64,000 nucleotides of DNA from CBDCWO01 sp965223405. Its GTDB lineage: Bacteria; Bacteroidota; Bacteroidia; Chitinophagales; Saprospiraceae. A program made the translations under genes and the position numbers. Numbering within the stretch: the stretch's first letter is position 1; every line of letters starts with the position of its first letter. The DNA lies in assembly GCA_965223405.1 (NCBI GenBank), contig CBDCWO010000006.1:1736001-1800000 (forward strand). Reading direction: 5' to 3'. Under the pieces are notes generated by a model. The model was not told the DNA's origin, did no database searches, and saw only the letters and a program-made list of their open reading frames with translations. Positions 8,478-17,027 of the stretch are shown piece by piece.

Positions 8478-9318
8478 GTCATTATTTATTAGTCTTTTAG
8501 CCTTTATACTATCATTAATTGGTATTCAGGAGATAGACCGGGGCCATCAGGAATTCCAATCAATTGATCTCTGTCAAATGGAAAATTATTCATTTGATCA
8601 CGGAGAAACAATCGTTTATAGAATATACTATAATTGGAATTTCATCTGGTTATCCGCCGGTGAAGTGGTCTTCAGAGTACAGGATAAGGGAGATCATTAC
8701 AAAATGAGTGTTGAGGGAAGAACCTACCCTTCCTATGAATGGTTTTTTAAAGTACGCGATTATTTTGAATCACTGGTTGACAAGGAAACCCTTTTACCCA
8801 CCCGGTCAATAAGAGATGTTCACGAAGGTAAATATAAACGGTACGACAAAATTCAATTTGATCAAAAAAACGGAGTTGCTACCTATTTCTGGGGACCAAA
8901 CAAGAATGATCTGAAAAAAGGGGAAACGACAATGCAAAACTGTATGCATGACATTGTTTCTATTTTGTACAGCTTAAGGAACATTGAACTGGATCAAATT
9001 CAAGATGGTAGCACATTGACAGTTGATGTTTTTCTAGACAAAGAAATATGGCCAATTAAGATCGATATCATTGAAAAAAATGTGCAAAAAAGGGTAAAAC
9101 ATCTTGGTAAAACATCCACGGTACATTTATCACCTCAAGTGATCGAAGGGACTGTATTCAAAAAGGGAGATCAGATGAATATCTGGGTATCAAACGATAA
9201 GAATAAAATTCCACTAATAATAGAATCTCCAGTCTCCATTGGGTCGATTAAGGCAATCATCTCCAATTGGTATGGAGTGAAGCACCCTTTTGATTTACAA
9301 AAGCGAAACAATGGCTAA
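8470..9318 (+). CDS. DUF3108-domain exported protein
   Basis: A 282-aa protein with an N-terminal hydrophobic signal (MFKSLFISLLAFILSLIGI). Residues about 40-270 match DUF3108, a periplasmic beta-rich domain: 'GETIVYRIYYNWNFIWLSAGEVVF', then 'VEGRTYPSYEWFFKVRDYFES' and a 'LPTRSIRDVHEGKYKRYDKIQF' stretch (quoted in part). The function of the family is unsettled; it is thought to act in the envelope. The ATG overlaps the stop of the upstream membrane-protein gene by 8 nt, and its own stop overlaps the DUF4230 gene by 8 nt. Such overlaps argue for one operon and coupled translation. Confidence 0.82.
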   Translation: MFKSLFISLLAFILSLIGIQEIDRGHQEFQSIDLCQMENYSFDHGETIVYRIYYNWNFIWLSAGEVVFRVQDKGDHYKMSVEGRTYPSYEWFFKVRDYFESLVDKETLLPTRSIRDVHEGKYKRYDKIQFDQKNGVATYFWGPNKNDLKKGETTMQNCMHDIVSILYSLRNIELDQIQDGSTLTVDVFLDKEIWPIKIDIIEKNVQKRVKHLGKTSTVHLSPQVIEGTVFKKGDQMNIWVSNDKNKIPLIIESPVSIGSIKAIISNWYGVKHPFDLQKRNNG

Positions 9319-9958
9319 GACCAAATCAGTATTTTCAGGTATAAGGCTTCTATTGATAGCTATTCTTGTCGCCTGTGTAATTGCTTTATTTTTTTATCTA
9401 AAGGGATTAACAGCCTGGAATATGGATACCAAGTCTGAAATATCCAGCGCGGTACTCTTGGAGAGAATCGAAAAAGTCAGTAAACTGATTACCGTAGAAG
9501 GCCATTTTTCTGAAATCTATGATTACAAGGACTATTATTTCTATGACCTCAGCCCATTCCGTAAAAAGGCCCTCATCCGAGTTAAAGCTAAAGTCAGTAT
9601 GGGATATGACTTTCAAGAATTGGAAATTGTAGCCGATGAAGAAAGTCGGACCATTTCTATTGGGCCCATACCAGAAGTAGAAATATTATCAATCGATCAC
9701 GATCTCGATTATTACGATATTTCCGAGGGTACTTTTAACACTTTTAAAGAAGCGGATTATACCAAAATTAGCAGAGAAGCCAAAGAATATATCCGTCACC
9801 AGGCTTCTTTTAGCAATTTGAAAAATCAAGCTATACTTCAGGGTAATGAGATGATTAAAGTAATTCAATTAATTACCGAGCAATCCGGATGGAAGCTAAA
9901 AATACACCAAAGAGACTCTACTCATGCGGTTGTGGATGGAAACGCTGCCTTTAATTAA
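9311..9958 (+). CDS. DUF4230-domain membrane-anchored protein
   Basis: A protein of about 215 aa with one N-terminal membrane segment (residues about 11-31, 'LLLIAILVACVIALFFYLKG') and a DUF4230 domain outside the membrane: 'LITVEGHFSEIYDYKDYYFY', 'KKALIRVKAKVSMGYDF' and 'ISIGPIPEVEILSIDHDL' follow the family pattern. An earlier ATG at 9290 exists, but MAKTKSVF at 9311 keeps the same 8-nt overlap seen one gene upstream. DUF4230 proteins have no settled function. Last gene of the three-gene operon. The third membrane-associated member points to an envelope task shared with DUF3108. Confidence 0.82.
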   Translation: MAKTKSVFSGIRLLLIAILVACVIALFFYLKGLTAWNMDTKSEISSAVLLERIEKVSKLITVEGHFSEIYDYKDYYFYDLSPFRKKALIRVKAKVSMGYDFQELEIVADEESRTISIGPIPEVEILSIDHDLDYYDISEGTFNTFKEADYTKISREAKEYIRHQASFSNLKNQAILQGNEMIKVIQLITEQSGWKLKIHQRDSTHAVVDGNAAFN

Positions 9959-10423
9959 AAGAAGTCCCATTTCCCATTCCATATCTATCTAAAACTCTTT
10001 CCTTTTAAACATTTTACAGAATTTCATTTTGTTTTATCTTCCATTATGAATTCTACATCTGGATTGAACCCAATTCGTGCAATAGGATTCGTTACGAGGC
10101 ACATTTATGCAAAATTAGTAAGCACTTGGACGAGGAGGTATAGCTGGCTATGCCGACGAGTCACCTTGGCTTGAAGTGCTTAATAATGAAGCAGAAATGC
10201 GCCATAGTAGAATCAAATTCACACATGCTGAAGATACTACAAAAGTAATTGTTCATTGGAAAACGTTATCCTATTACAATGCATTTAATAATTAATTGTG
10301 AAAATGATCAATTTGTATGATATTCGATCGTAAATATATAGAAATCAAACTCTTATGATTTCATTTTGGTCAAATTATGCAAGTGTGAAATTTCCTATTG
10401 CACTAATTGGGTCGAAGGCAAGT
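9959..10423. other. Intergenic region with inverted repeat and gene-like remnant
   Basis: Between the DUF4230 and GT39-like genes. It holds the inverted repeat at 10115-10186. A frame opens after the stop at 10119-10121, runs through that repeat and closes at 10295, ending in the gene-like residues VIVHWKTLSYYNAFNN; an ATG lies at 10197. This may be the 3' tail of a decayed gene. I do not recognise it. Confidence 0.4.
10115..10186. repeat. Imperfect inverted repeat C (72 bp, REP-like)
   Basis: Outer arms TTAGTAAGCACTT (10115-10127) and AAGTGCTTAATAA (10174-10186) are complementary except for one position. The centre GGTATAGCTGGCTATGCC (10137-10154) is itself a near palindrome flanked by GACGAG motifs. 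It looks like a member of the intergenic hairpin elements seen at 3.9 and 15.9 kb, but the arms differ. Confidence 0.6.
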
Positions 10424-12031
10424 ATGAAATATTTATGGCCGGTGATTCCCATATCCATTCTATTAATTCATCATTTTTGTTGTTACTTCGGTCATTTCGG
10501 GGTTGATGATATGTGGTATGCCCGAATTGCTTCCAAGTGGGCAGATGGGCAAATTAATTTGTTTTCCGCCGACCATTATGAGTATCGTTGGGCTTTGTTG
10601 GGCTTTACTGCCCTGATGTACAAACTCTTCGGCATTTCAGATTTCACTTCAGCCATCATCCCACTAATACAAACTTTAATAATTTGCTTTATCCTATATC
10701 AAATTCTCAAATCCAGATTTTTAGTTGCAATTATGGGGATTGCATTTTATGTTACAGATCAATGGACTTTGTTTTATTCGGATAAACTCATGCCAGATTC
10801 TTTTGTGACTATTTATGGCTTCATTGCTTTATATCTTTTATATCGCTCCACACTCACCAAGGCCACTCAAGCAAAGACATTTTTGGGATTAACATCATCC
10901 GTTTTCCTGTTTATGTGCTTTTTGAGTAAAGGGTCCTTCATCTTGTTCTTGCCTACCTTTCTGATATTTTTGGTTATGGATTTAACCAAGAAAAGAAATT
11001 ACCCATTCTGGACGTCATTTTTATTCAGCGGGATGCTTGTATTGGTGTTTTATTTGGGATATTTTGCAGTTGAAGGAAACTGGTTGGCCCGACTTCATGC
11101 CATTCAGAATAACAGCTATTTCAATACCTGTTCTTATGATCAATTACCTACCCAACACCTCATCAAAAGGATATCTTTTGATTTATGGGATGCTTTACTC
11201 AAATCGGGTTTACTCGGTTTAATCGGGATTGGACTATGCAGTTTTGAGAACTTTACACGATTTAAATTTTGGAAAGTTGCCCTACTCACCTTAGTGCTTT
11301 CTGCCAATTTCATGACCATTTCCTGGCAAAGTTATATCCCTCTTTGTCCGGAGATCAGACACTACTTATTCCTGGTACCTCCTGCATCCATTTTAGCTGC
11401 AGTCGCGCTTTACGACTTTTTTAATCAGAAGTCCAAATATCCACTTCTTATACCGATTGTATTACTATTTCTATGTATCTGGGCGAAATATTCAAATTAT
11501 GCTTCTTTTTACACATTATATTTACCCTTGTTTGCCATAACCACTTTGAGGTATTTCACCTCAGCAATCAGATCTCAATATTTTATTGCTGCTTTTTTTC
11601 CGACACTTCTGATCACACCATTTAGGATCTGCCAATATGCCCATGAGTCCTCAAAATATAATCATCAAAAAGCGATCATCAAGGAGAAGGTAATTCCCAT
11701 GATAGATAGTCTTCATCATTCCCCAATCATAACCAATCACGTTCAGAAAAACTTTATTGAATATTATTTGGGCTTCGACTCACAAAGGACTCATAAATTA
11801 TATCAATATGACCAACTCCCACAAGAAATTGATGGTGAAGTCATCCTCTTTGCCAACGGTTATAGCAGATATCTTTCGGGATTAGACTATCACAAATTAC
11901 CTGACTTCCTAAAAGTCTATTATGAAAAAAGGGATACTTCAGGAATTAACATCATCTATGATCAAGAAGAAATATTAATACTTGGAATACCGGAAGGGTC
12001 TAAGTTACTTGATCAATTAAGGCGTGAATAG
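10424..12031 (+). CDS. GT39/ArnT-like polytopic membrane glycosyltransferase (putative)
   Basis: A membrane protein with about a dozen hydrophobic helices. The first extracytoplasmic loop carries 'GVDDMWYARIASKWADGQ', which matches the Asp-containing loop after TM1 in PMT/ArnT/GT83-type enzymes that use polyprenyl-phosphate sugars. 'HYEYRWALLGFTALMYKLFG' follows as in such proteins. The C-terminal 130 residues form a soluble domain. An upstream ATG at 10355 would add 23 polar residues; MKYLWPVIPISILL at 10424 starts directly on TM1 and is preferred. Donor and acceptor are unknown. Its 3' end overlaps the convergent M43 gene by 19 nt. Confidence 0.65.
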   Translation: MKYLWPVIPISILLIHHFCCYFGHFGVDDMWYARIASKWADGQINLFSADHYEYRWALLGFTALMYKLFGISDFTSAIIPLIQTLIICFILYQILKSRFLVAIMGIAFYVTDQWTLFYSDKLMPDSFVTIYGFIALYLLYRSTLTKATQAKTFLGLTSSVFLFMCFLSKGSFILFLPTFLIFLVMDLTKKRNYPFWTSFLFSGMLVLVFYLGYFAVEGNWLARLHAIQNNSYFNTCSYDQLPTQHLIKRISFDLWDALLKSGLLGLIGIGLCSFENFTRFKFWKVALLTLVLSANFMTISWQSYIPLCPEIRHYLFLVPPASILAAVALYDFFNQKSKYPLLIPIVLLFLCIWAKYSNYASFYTLYLPLFAITTLRYFTSAIRSQYFIAAFFPTLLITPFRICQYAHESSKYNHQKAIIKEKVIPMIDSLHHSPIITNHVQKNFIEYYLGFDSQRTHKLYQYDQLPQEIDGEVILFANGYSRYLSGLDYHKLPDFLKVYYEKRDTSGINIIYDQEEILILGIPEGSKLLDQLRRE

Positions 12032-13227
12032 GTATTTTCGATTCGGGCATCACCAATAATATCGACTACACCTTTTTCTTTTTTTAATTCCAACAATTCA
12101 ATTCCCTGCCACATTCTGTTGCAGCTGTTGTGCAACACGCCTTCGTTAAGAATCAGTTTGGCACCTGGATAAACTGTGATTTTCCCATGCTCAGGTATAG
12201 ATACCCGGGATTTTATTTCCAGTATTCCATTTTCCAAAATAACAATATTTCCTTCAACATCAATTTCAAAATCCCATACCACCGAGTCGTTAATGGTGAT
12301 ATTTTTAGTTTCATCCAGTTCACACCAGGTAGGACTGACTAGTTTTCTAATTTTCGATTGATATCTACCCAGGTTTCTGTGAATTATGGTGAGCTGACAA
12401 GGAGTAATAGCATTTTGGGACGGATTATAATCCATCAAGTTATTAGATACCGGTCCATCACAAGGAGGTATTCCTGTATTCGCCCAACAATTGGAATGAG
12501 CAGGAGTATCTTCACATGGATCAAATCCCCAGGCGTGACGTAATCCAAGCACATGCCCAACCTCATGATTCACCAATCCGCGATAATTGCCTGCAGGCCC
12601 TCCGTTTTCAAACAGTCCTGCCACCTTGATTGAAGTGCCCAATGACACGCCCGATCCATCAGCCCGATAGGTTTTAGAGGCAATGCTATCCGGATGATGA
12701 GACATGATAAAAAGGTTTATTATTGAATCCGGTTTGTGAGCATATTTTTTTATTGCAGTGCGGGAATAATTATTGCGATACTTCCCTTGTTTAATGAAAT
12801 AGTAGAGCTCGTCATCATAATGAAACTGAACCCCCTGAGGACCTTCCAAAAGTTGGAGTCTATAATTTGTCGGTAAGACTTCCGTATCATTTCCCAATGG
12901 TAAATTCATTTTTTGATTCACCGCCAGATCACCATTGACTGCTTGAATCAAGCTTTTTGCGTACCGGATGGCTTCTTGCCCAAGATAATTGTAGCTACTG
13001 TCCAATGAATTCATAAAATGGATAGCCACATTCAAAGTACGAATACTTACCAGGCTATCTAAATAGTTCATCGGCATGCTTCGGCTTCCTCTTTTATAGC
13101 GTAAATATCTGGATTCTTCATCGGTAACCTGTTCAGCTTGAACCCGTGTCATCATGTACGAGGTGTAATGTCGCTGGCATTGTAGTAACACCAAAATAAA
13201 CCCTAAAACCAACAATTTTTTCATCAA
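12013..13227 (-). CDS. M43 (pappalysin/cytophagalysin-type) zinc metalloprotease lipoprotein
   Basis: An exported protease. The N-terminus MMKKLLVLGFILVLLQC ends in a lipobox-like LLQC, so lipid anchoring is predicted. The extended zinc motif HEVGHVLGLRH lies at residues 221-231 (ligands His221, His225, His231; Glu222 catalytic). The Met-turn NNLMDY follows at 263-268, as in MEROPS family M43. 'GFDPCEDTPAHSNCW' between them holds Cys residues typical of the family. The C-terminal 100 residues are a beta-rich tail ('ITVYPGAKLILNEGVL') resembling right-handed beta-helix turns. There is no T9SS sorting domain, unlike many family members. Convergent with the GT39-like gene. Confidence 0.88.
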   Translation of the reverse strand: MMKKLLVLGFILVLLQCQRHYTSYMMTRVQAEQVTDEESRYLRYKRGSRSMPMNYLDSLVSIRTLNVAIHFMNSLDSSYNYLGQEAIRYAKSLIQAVNGDLAVNQKMNLPLGNDTEVLPTNYRLQLLEGPQGVQFHYDDELYYFIKQGKYRNNYSRTAIKKYAHKPDSIINLFIMSHHPDSIASKTYRADGSGVSLGTSIKVAGLFENGGPAGNYRGLVNHEVGHVLGLRHAWGFDPCEDTPAHSNCWANTGIPPCDGPVSNNLMDYNPSQNAITPCQLTIIHRNLGRYQSKIRKLVSPTWCELDETKNITINDSVVWDFEIDVEGNIVILENGILEIKSRVSIPEHGKITVYPGAKLILNEGVLHNSCNRMWQGIELLELKKEKGVVDIIGDARIENTYSRLN

Positions 13228-13310
13228 TCTTCCTGAACTCGTGAATTAAATACTCTAATAATAACAAATATTAACCGATATAATTTCGCATTTCGACCCA
13301 AAGGATATTG

Positions 13311-15740
13311 TTATTCCATATACTGTACCTGCATTTTTTTTATTCGTTCCAATAATCCCTCACTGGTAAACTTCTCCCGGATCCTTTCCACCATGATGGG
13401 AAATGAAAAAGGAGTGACTTTATCCGGGTGCTGGACTACGATTTTTTGATGAGAAATACGATTGAGTGCTTGACGCAATCGTACTTCTTCCAATTGATAT
13501 TGCATTACTTCTTCAAATGTTTGCAAGTACAACAGATTGTCCGGTTCGTATTCCTGAAAAACATTGAAGAGTAATGAAGAGGAGGCCTGTAAGTGCTTTT
13601 CTTTTTTAGGTTTATTGGGGAAACCTTGAAATATCATACCCGAAATTCGGGCTACCTGACGGAATTGACGACGGGCCATTTCGACCGAATTAATACTGGA
13701 CTGAATATCAAGTACCAAGTCATGGACCGTAAACCAATCCCTGATATTGAGATGTTTAAGAGGGATTTCACGATCTGAGAGTAGTTCAAATCCATAATCA
13801 TTCATTGCGATAGAAAAGGAGATAGGAACGGTTCTGCTTATTCGCTTTGCAATTAATGCAGCCATACCCTCATGGACAAATCTACCTTCAAAGGGATACA
13901 TAATCAGATGATACCCCTCTTTGGTATGAAAATACTCGATCAGAAACTCATCGGCTGTTGGAAGTACCGATCTTTCCTTTTGAAAGTTGAACAAGGGCTC
14001 CAGGTATTTAATTTCCGGGCTGGTGGATTGGCCGGTGACATAGAGTTTATATTCTTCCCGCAACATTTCTGACAATTGGGAAGACAAGGGCATCTTCCCG
14101 CCTTGCCAGGAGGGAATTCTACCGGTCTTCCGGGACGTCTTTCTGACTAAAGCTTCCATATTTTGCAACCTTACGAATTCCAGACTTCTGCCGGCAAACC
14201 AAAATACATCTCCTGTAGTCAGCTGGGAAATAAACCATTCTTCGATATTTCCGATGAACTTACCACTTAGATAGCGCACCTTGATCGAGATATCTCCAAC
14301 GATGGTACCAATTGAAAGACGGTGCCGGGTAGCTACTCTTCGATTAGTAATTTGATAGAAGCCTGCTTTATGTTCTACTTTTTGATATTCATCATAGGCT
14401 TCCAGTGACTTACTTCCCTCAGTAATAAAATGCAACACCCAATTCCATTCTTGGGGTGAAATTGATGCATAACAATGAGTGGTAATAATTTCCTTATAGA
14501 TCTGAGTTGCTCTAAATCCATTACTGACCGCCAGGGTCATCGCATACTGCACCAAAACATCAAAACATCGCACATTCGGAACACGATCTTCAAGATAATC
14601 CCTCGCGATTGCCCGGCGTAAGGCTGGAACTTCCATCAGCTCTAAGGCGTGAGTTGGTACAAAGTAGATTTTGGATACTGCTCCGGGCTGATGACCACTT
14701 CTTCCTGCACGCTGGATAAACCGGGCAATACCTTTCGGACTCCCAATTTGAATGATCGTTTCGACTGGTCTAAAATCGACTCCCAGGTCTAAGCTGGAGG
14801 TACATACTACCGCTTGCAATTGACCCGCATGCAGCGATTCTTCCACCCAATCTCGCAACTCTTTGCTTATCGCACTGTGATGCATCGCCATTATACCAGC
14901 AAAATGAGGTGCTGCATCCAGCAAACGATGGTACCATATTTCACACTGTGCCCGCGTATTCGTAAAGATTAATGCACTTTCACTGGCTTCGATCACCGGG
15001 ATTACCTGTTCCAATAATTTTATTCCCAGATGACCACCCCATGGTAATTTCTCCACTTCATCCGTCATAATGGCTTCTACCTCAATTTGCTTTTTAATGT
15101 CCGACCGAATCATCAGACAATTCTGTTCATCACGATAGGCTCCCAACAGCACCTCCAGAGCTTCATCCATATTTCCTATGGTCGCTGAAATTCCCCAGGT
15201 CAACAATTTAGGATTGAGTGACCTTAGCCTGGAAAGTGCCAATTCAATCTGTACTCCTCTCTTGGTTCCCAACAACTCATGCCATTCATCTACCACCATC
15301 ATAAAAAGGTTTTTAAACAGATTTGGATAGCCTTTAGCCGCGAATAATATATGTACACTTTCCGGAGTAGTGATTAGAATCTGCGGAGGGCTTTTCTTTT
15401 GATTGGTTCGTTCTTTTTGTGTTGTATCACCGGTGCGTATGGCAATTTCAATCGAAATATTCAAAGCATCGGCTGCTCTGGTTGCTGCATTATAAATTTC
15501 CTTCGTTAGTGCCCGGATCGGAGTGATCCATAGGGCAAACAGCCCCTTAACCGGTTTTCTACTATAGGCCATCAGCAAAGGCAACATCAACGAATAGGTT
15601 TTTCCACTACCGGTAGGGGCATTTATTAATCCTTGTTTTCCCTCCTCTACCGCCTTCCAGGCTTTCCTTTGAAAAGGAAAAGGACACCAATTCTGTTCGG
15701 TAAACCATTTTTCTACTTCTGTGATCGTAACAGGTTTCAT
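13311..15740 (-). CDS. Ligase-associated DNA damage response DEXH-box helicase (Lhr-like)
   Basis: An 809-aa superfamily 2 helicase. Walker A is APTGSGKT (residues 41-48), the DEXH box is DEWH (151-154), motif III is SAT in WGISATIGN, and motif VI is QRAGRSGH. The region after the helicase core matches Lhr-type C-terminal domains, a winged-helix and core-4-like segment. Members usually sit with an ATP-dependent DNA ligase, an MBL-fold exonuclease and the PdeM phosphoesterase in one repair cluster. None of those three is next to it here. It is divergent from the VPGCxTC thioredoxin gene, with a large inverted repeat between them. Confidence 0.9.
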   Translation of the reverse strand: MKPVTITEVEKWFTEQNWCPFPFQRKAWKAVEEGKQGLINAPTGSGKTYSLMLPLLMAYSRKPVKGLFALWITPIRALTKEIYNAATRAADALNISIEIAIRTGDTTQKERTNQKKSPPQILITTPESVHILFAAKGYPNLFKNLFMMVVDEWHELLGTKRGVQIELALSRLRSLNPKLLTWGISATIGNMDEALEVLLGAYRDEQNCLMIRSDIKKQIEVEAIMTDEVEKLPWGGHLGIKLLEQVIPVIEASESALIFTNTRAQCEIWYHRLLDAAPHFAGIMAMHHSAISKELRDWVEESLHAGQLQAVVCTSSLDLGVDFRPVETIIQIGSPKGIARFIQRAGRSGHQPGAVSKIYFVPTHALELMEVPALRRAIARDYLEDRVPNVRCFDVLVQYAMTLAVSNGFRATQIYKEIITTHCYASISPQEWNWVLHFITEGSKSLEAYDEYQKVEHKAGFYQITNRRVATRHRLSIGTIVGDISIKVRYLSGKFIGNIEEWFISQLTTGDVFWFAGRSLEFVRLQNMEALVRKTSRKTGRIPSWQGGKMPLSSQLSEMLREEYKLYVTGQSTSPEIKYLEPLFNFQKERSVLPTADEFLIEYFHTKEGYHLIMYPFEGRFVHEGMAALIAKRISRTVPISFSIAMNDYGFELLSDREIPLKHLNIRDWFTVHDLVLDIQSSINSVEMARRQFRQVARISGMIFQGFPNKPKKEKHLQASSSLLFNVFQEYEPDNLLYLQTFEEVMQYQLEEVRLRQALNRISHQKIVVQHPDKVTPFSFPIMVERIREKFTSEGLLERIKKMQVQYME

Positions 15741-15804
15741 ATATTTGAAAGGGTAAAATACAATTTTATGAAAATCTTAGTGCTTCAAGAATTAAGTTAC
15801 TACA

Positions 15805-15989
15805 GTATAAAACGAAGTAGATTTTTTTCAAGATCAAGACGCAGGTTCTCGTTCATAGCCAAAGTTAGCTCCTCCGCCGTCGGCAGACGAATTCGCCTTT
15901 TGCGCACGAAGTCCGCTGAGCAGCTTCGGCGCTCGCGGATGGACGAGGTTCTGCAACGTAGAGTTTGGAAAAAAAATCAAGTTTTATAC
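15805..15989. repeat. Large imperfect inverted repeat B (about 185 bp)
   Basis: The ends GTATAAAAC (15805-15813) and GTTTTATAC (15981-15989) are perfect complements. Inside them, GATTTTTTTCAAG pairs with CTTGG-type sequence before AAAAAAATC, and CAGGTTCTCGTTCAT pairs with ATGGACGAGGTTCTG. The GC-rich middle (15871-15935) has further short palindromes. The segment TTCATAGCCAAAGTTA matches the centre of repeat A at 3943-3958. The element lies in the helicase/thioredoxin divergent region and reaches past the probable start codon of the latter. Confidence 0.6.
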
Positions 15990-16955
15990 GTAAGGAATTT
16001 AGTTCTTGGTGCACTTGTATCCTTTTTTACTTGCCTTCCCTTGCTCCTCGCCGGCCAACATCAACCCGTTGAATTAGGAAAAGTTCAATGGAATAGAGAT
16101 TATGATCAGGCATTAGAGCTGGCCAGATTATCTCAAAAACCGGTTTTAATCTTGTTTCAGGAAGTTCCCGGATGTTCTACCTGCAGTAATTATGGCAAAA
16201 ACGCATTGAGTCATCCCTTTCTGGTTGAAGCTATCGAACATTTTTTTGTGCCTTTGGCTATTCATAATAACAAAGGGGGGAAAGATGCACGTATCCTGGA
16301 AAAATATAACGAACCTTCGTGGAATAATCCGGTAGTCCGAATTGTAGACCATCAGGGAAAACCAGTAATCCCCAGACTCAGTGGGAATTATTCTATGATT
16401 GGTCTTCTCAACAGTATTAAAAATGCTTTGATAAAAACTCAAAATCACATCCCTCAGTATTTCTCATGGCTGGAAGAGGAATTAGAAAATGAGTTGGTTT
16501 CCTTACGCTCCAAAACCTATTCAATGTATTGTTTTTGGACCGGAGAAAAAACTTTCGGTGAACTAACCGGAGTAGTTAAAACCCGGGCTGGATTTATCAA
16601 TGGCAAGGAAGTAGTTACCGTAACCTATAATCCTCACAAAATCAATCAAAGCAAATTGGATCACATAGCCAAATCCAATTCATGTCAGGCAATTTCCACG
16701 AGTGATCCGTTTAAAAATGATCATATCCCAAAATACTATTTATCCCGCAGTGAATACCGGTATATTCCCATGCCGGAAGTCCAGGCTTCCAGGATTAATA
16801 GTGCCCTGGGGCGCAAGATCGATCCCACTGATTTGTTATCACCGCTACAAAAAAAATGGCTTCGAACTCTTCAGGACTCAAAAACTAGTCAAGGTCAAAA
16901 TTGGATTCAGAAAGATTGGAAACAAGGATGGATCAAATATCAACGTACACTTTAA
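15939..16955 (+). CDS. VPGCxTC thioredoxin-like protein with MsrA-like C-terminal domain
   Basis: A 338-aa protein with a signal-anchor (VLGALVSFFTCLPLLLAG). Residues about 45-160 are a thioredoxin-like domain with the motif VPGCSTC, the Cys version of the family known as VPGUxT thioredoxin-like (seleno)proteins. Residues about 180-245 resemble the MsrA core: YCFWTGEKTFGELTGVVKTR, then VVTVTYNP, including the Cys of the MsrA GCFW motif, though the Gly before it is Tyr. A periplasmic thiol or methionine-sulfoxide repair role is inferred. The frame is open far upstream (to 15633, overlapping the helicase), so the start is uncertain. ATG 15939 lies inside the right arm of repeat B; the signal sequence begins about 20 residues later. 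Confidence 0.75.
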   Translation: MDEVLQRRVWKKNQVLYVRNLVLGALVSFFTCLPLLLAGQHQPVELGKVQWNRDYDQALELARLSQKPVLILFQEVPGCSTCSNYGKNALSHPFLVEAIEHFFVPLAIHNNKGGKDARILEKYNEPSWNNPVVRIVDHQGKPVIPRLSGNYSMIGLLNSIKNALIKTQNHIPQYFSWLEEELENELVSLRSKTYSMYCFWTGEKTFGELTGVVKTRAGFINGKEVVTVTYNPHKINQSKLDHIAKSNSCQAISTSDPFKNDHIPKYYLSRSEYRYIPMPEVQASRINSALGRKIDPTDLLSPLQKKWLRTLQDSKTSQGQNWIQKDWKQGWIKYQRTL

Positions 16956-17027
16956 TAGCGAAACGAAAATCATTAGATAGTCCATACGCAGTTGTGACAA
17001 ATCAATCGATTCTATACAAAACCAACA

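Noticed and set aside
15633..15938. Upstream extension of the thioredoxin frame
   Set aside because: It overlaps the helicase gene and then translates through inverted repeat B; the Arg- and Ser-rich residues have no protein character.
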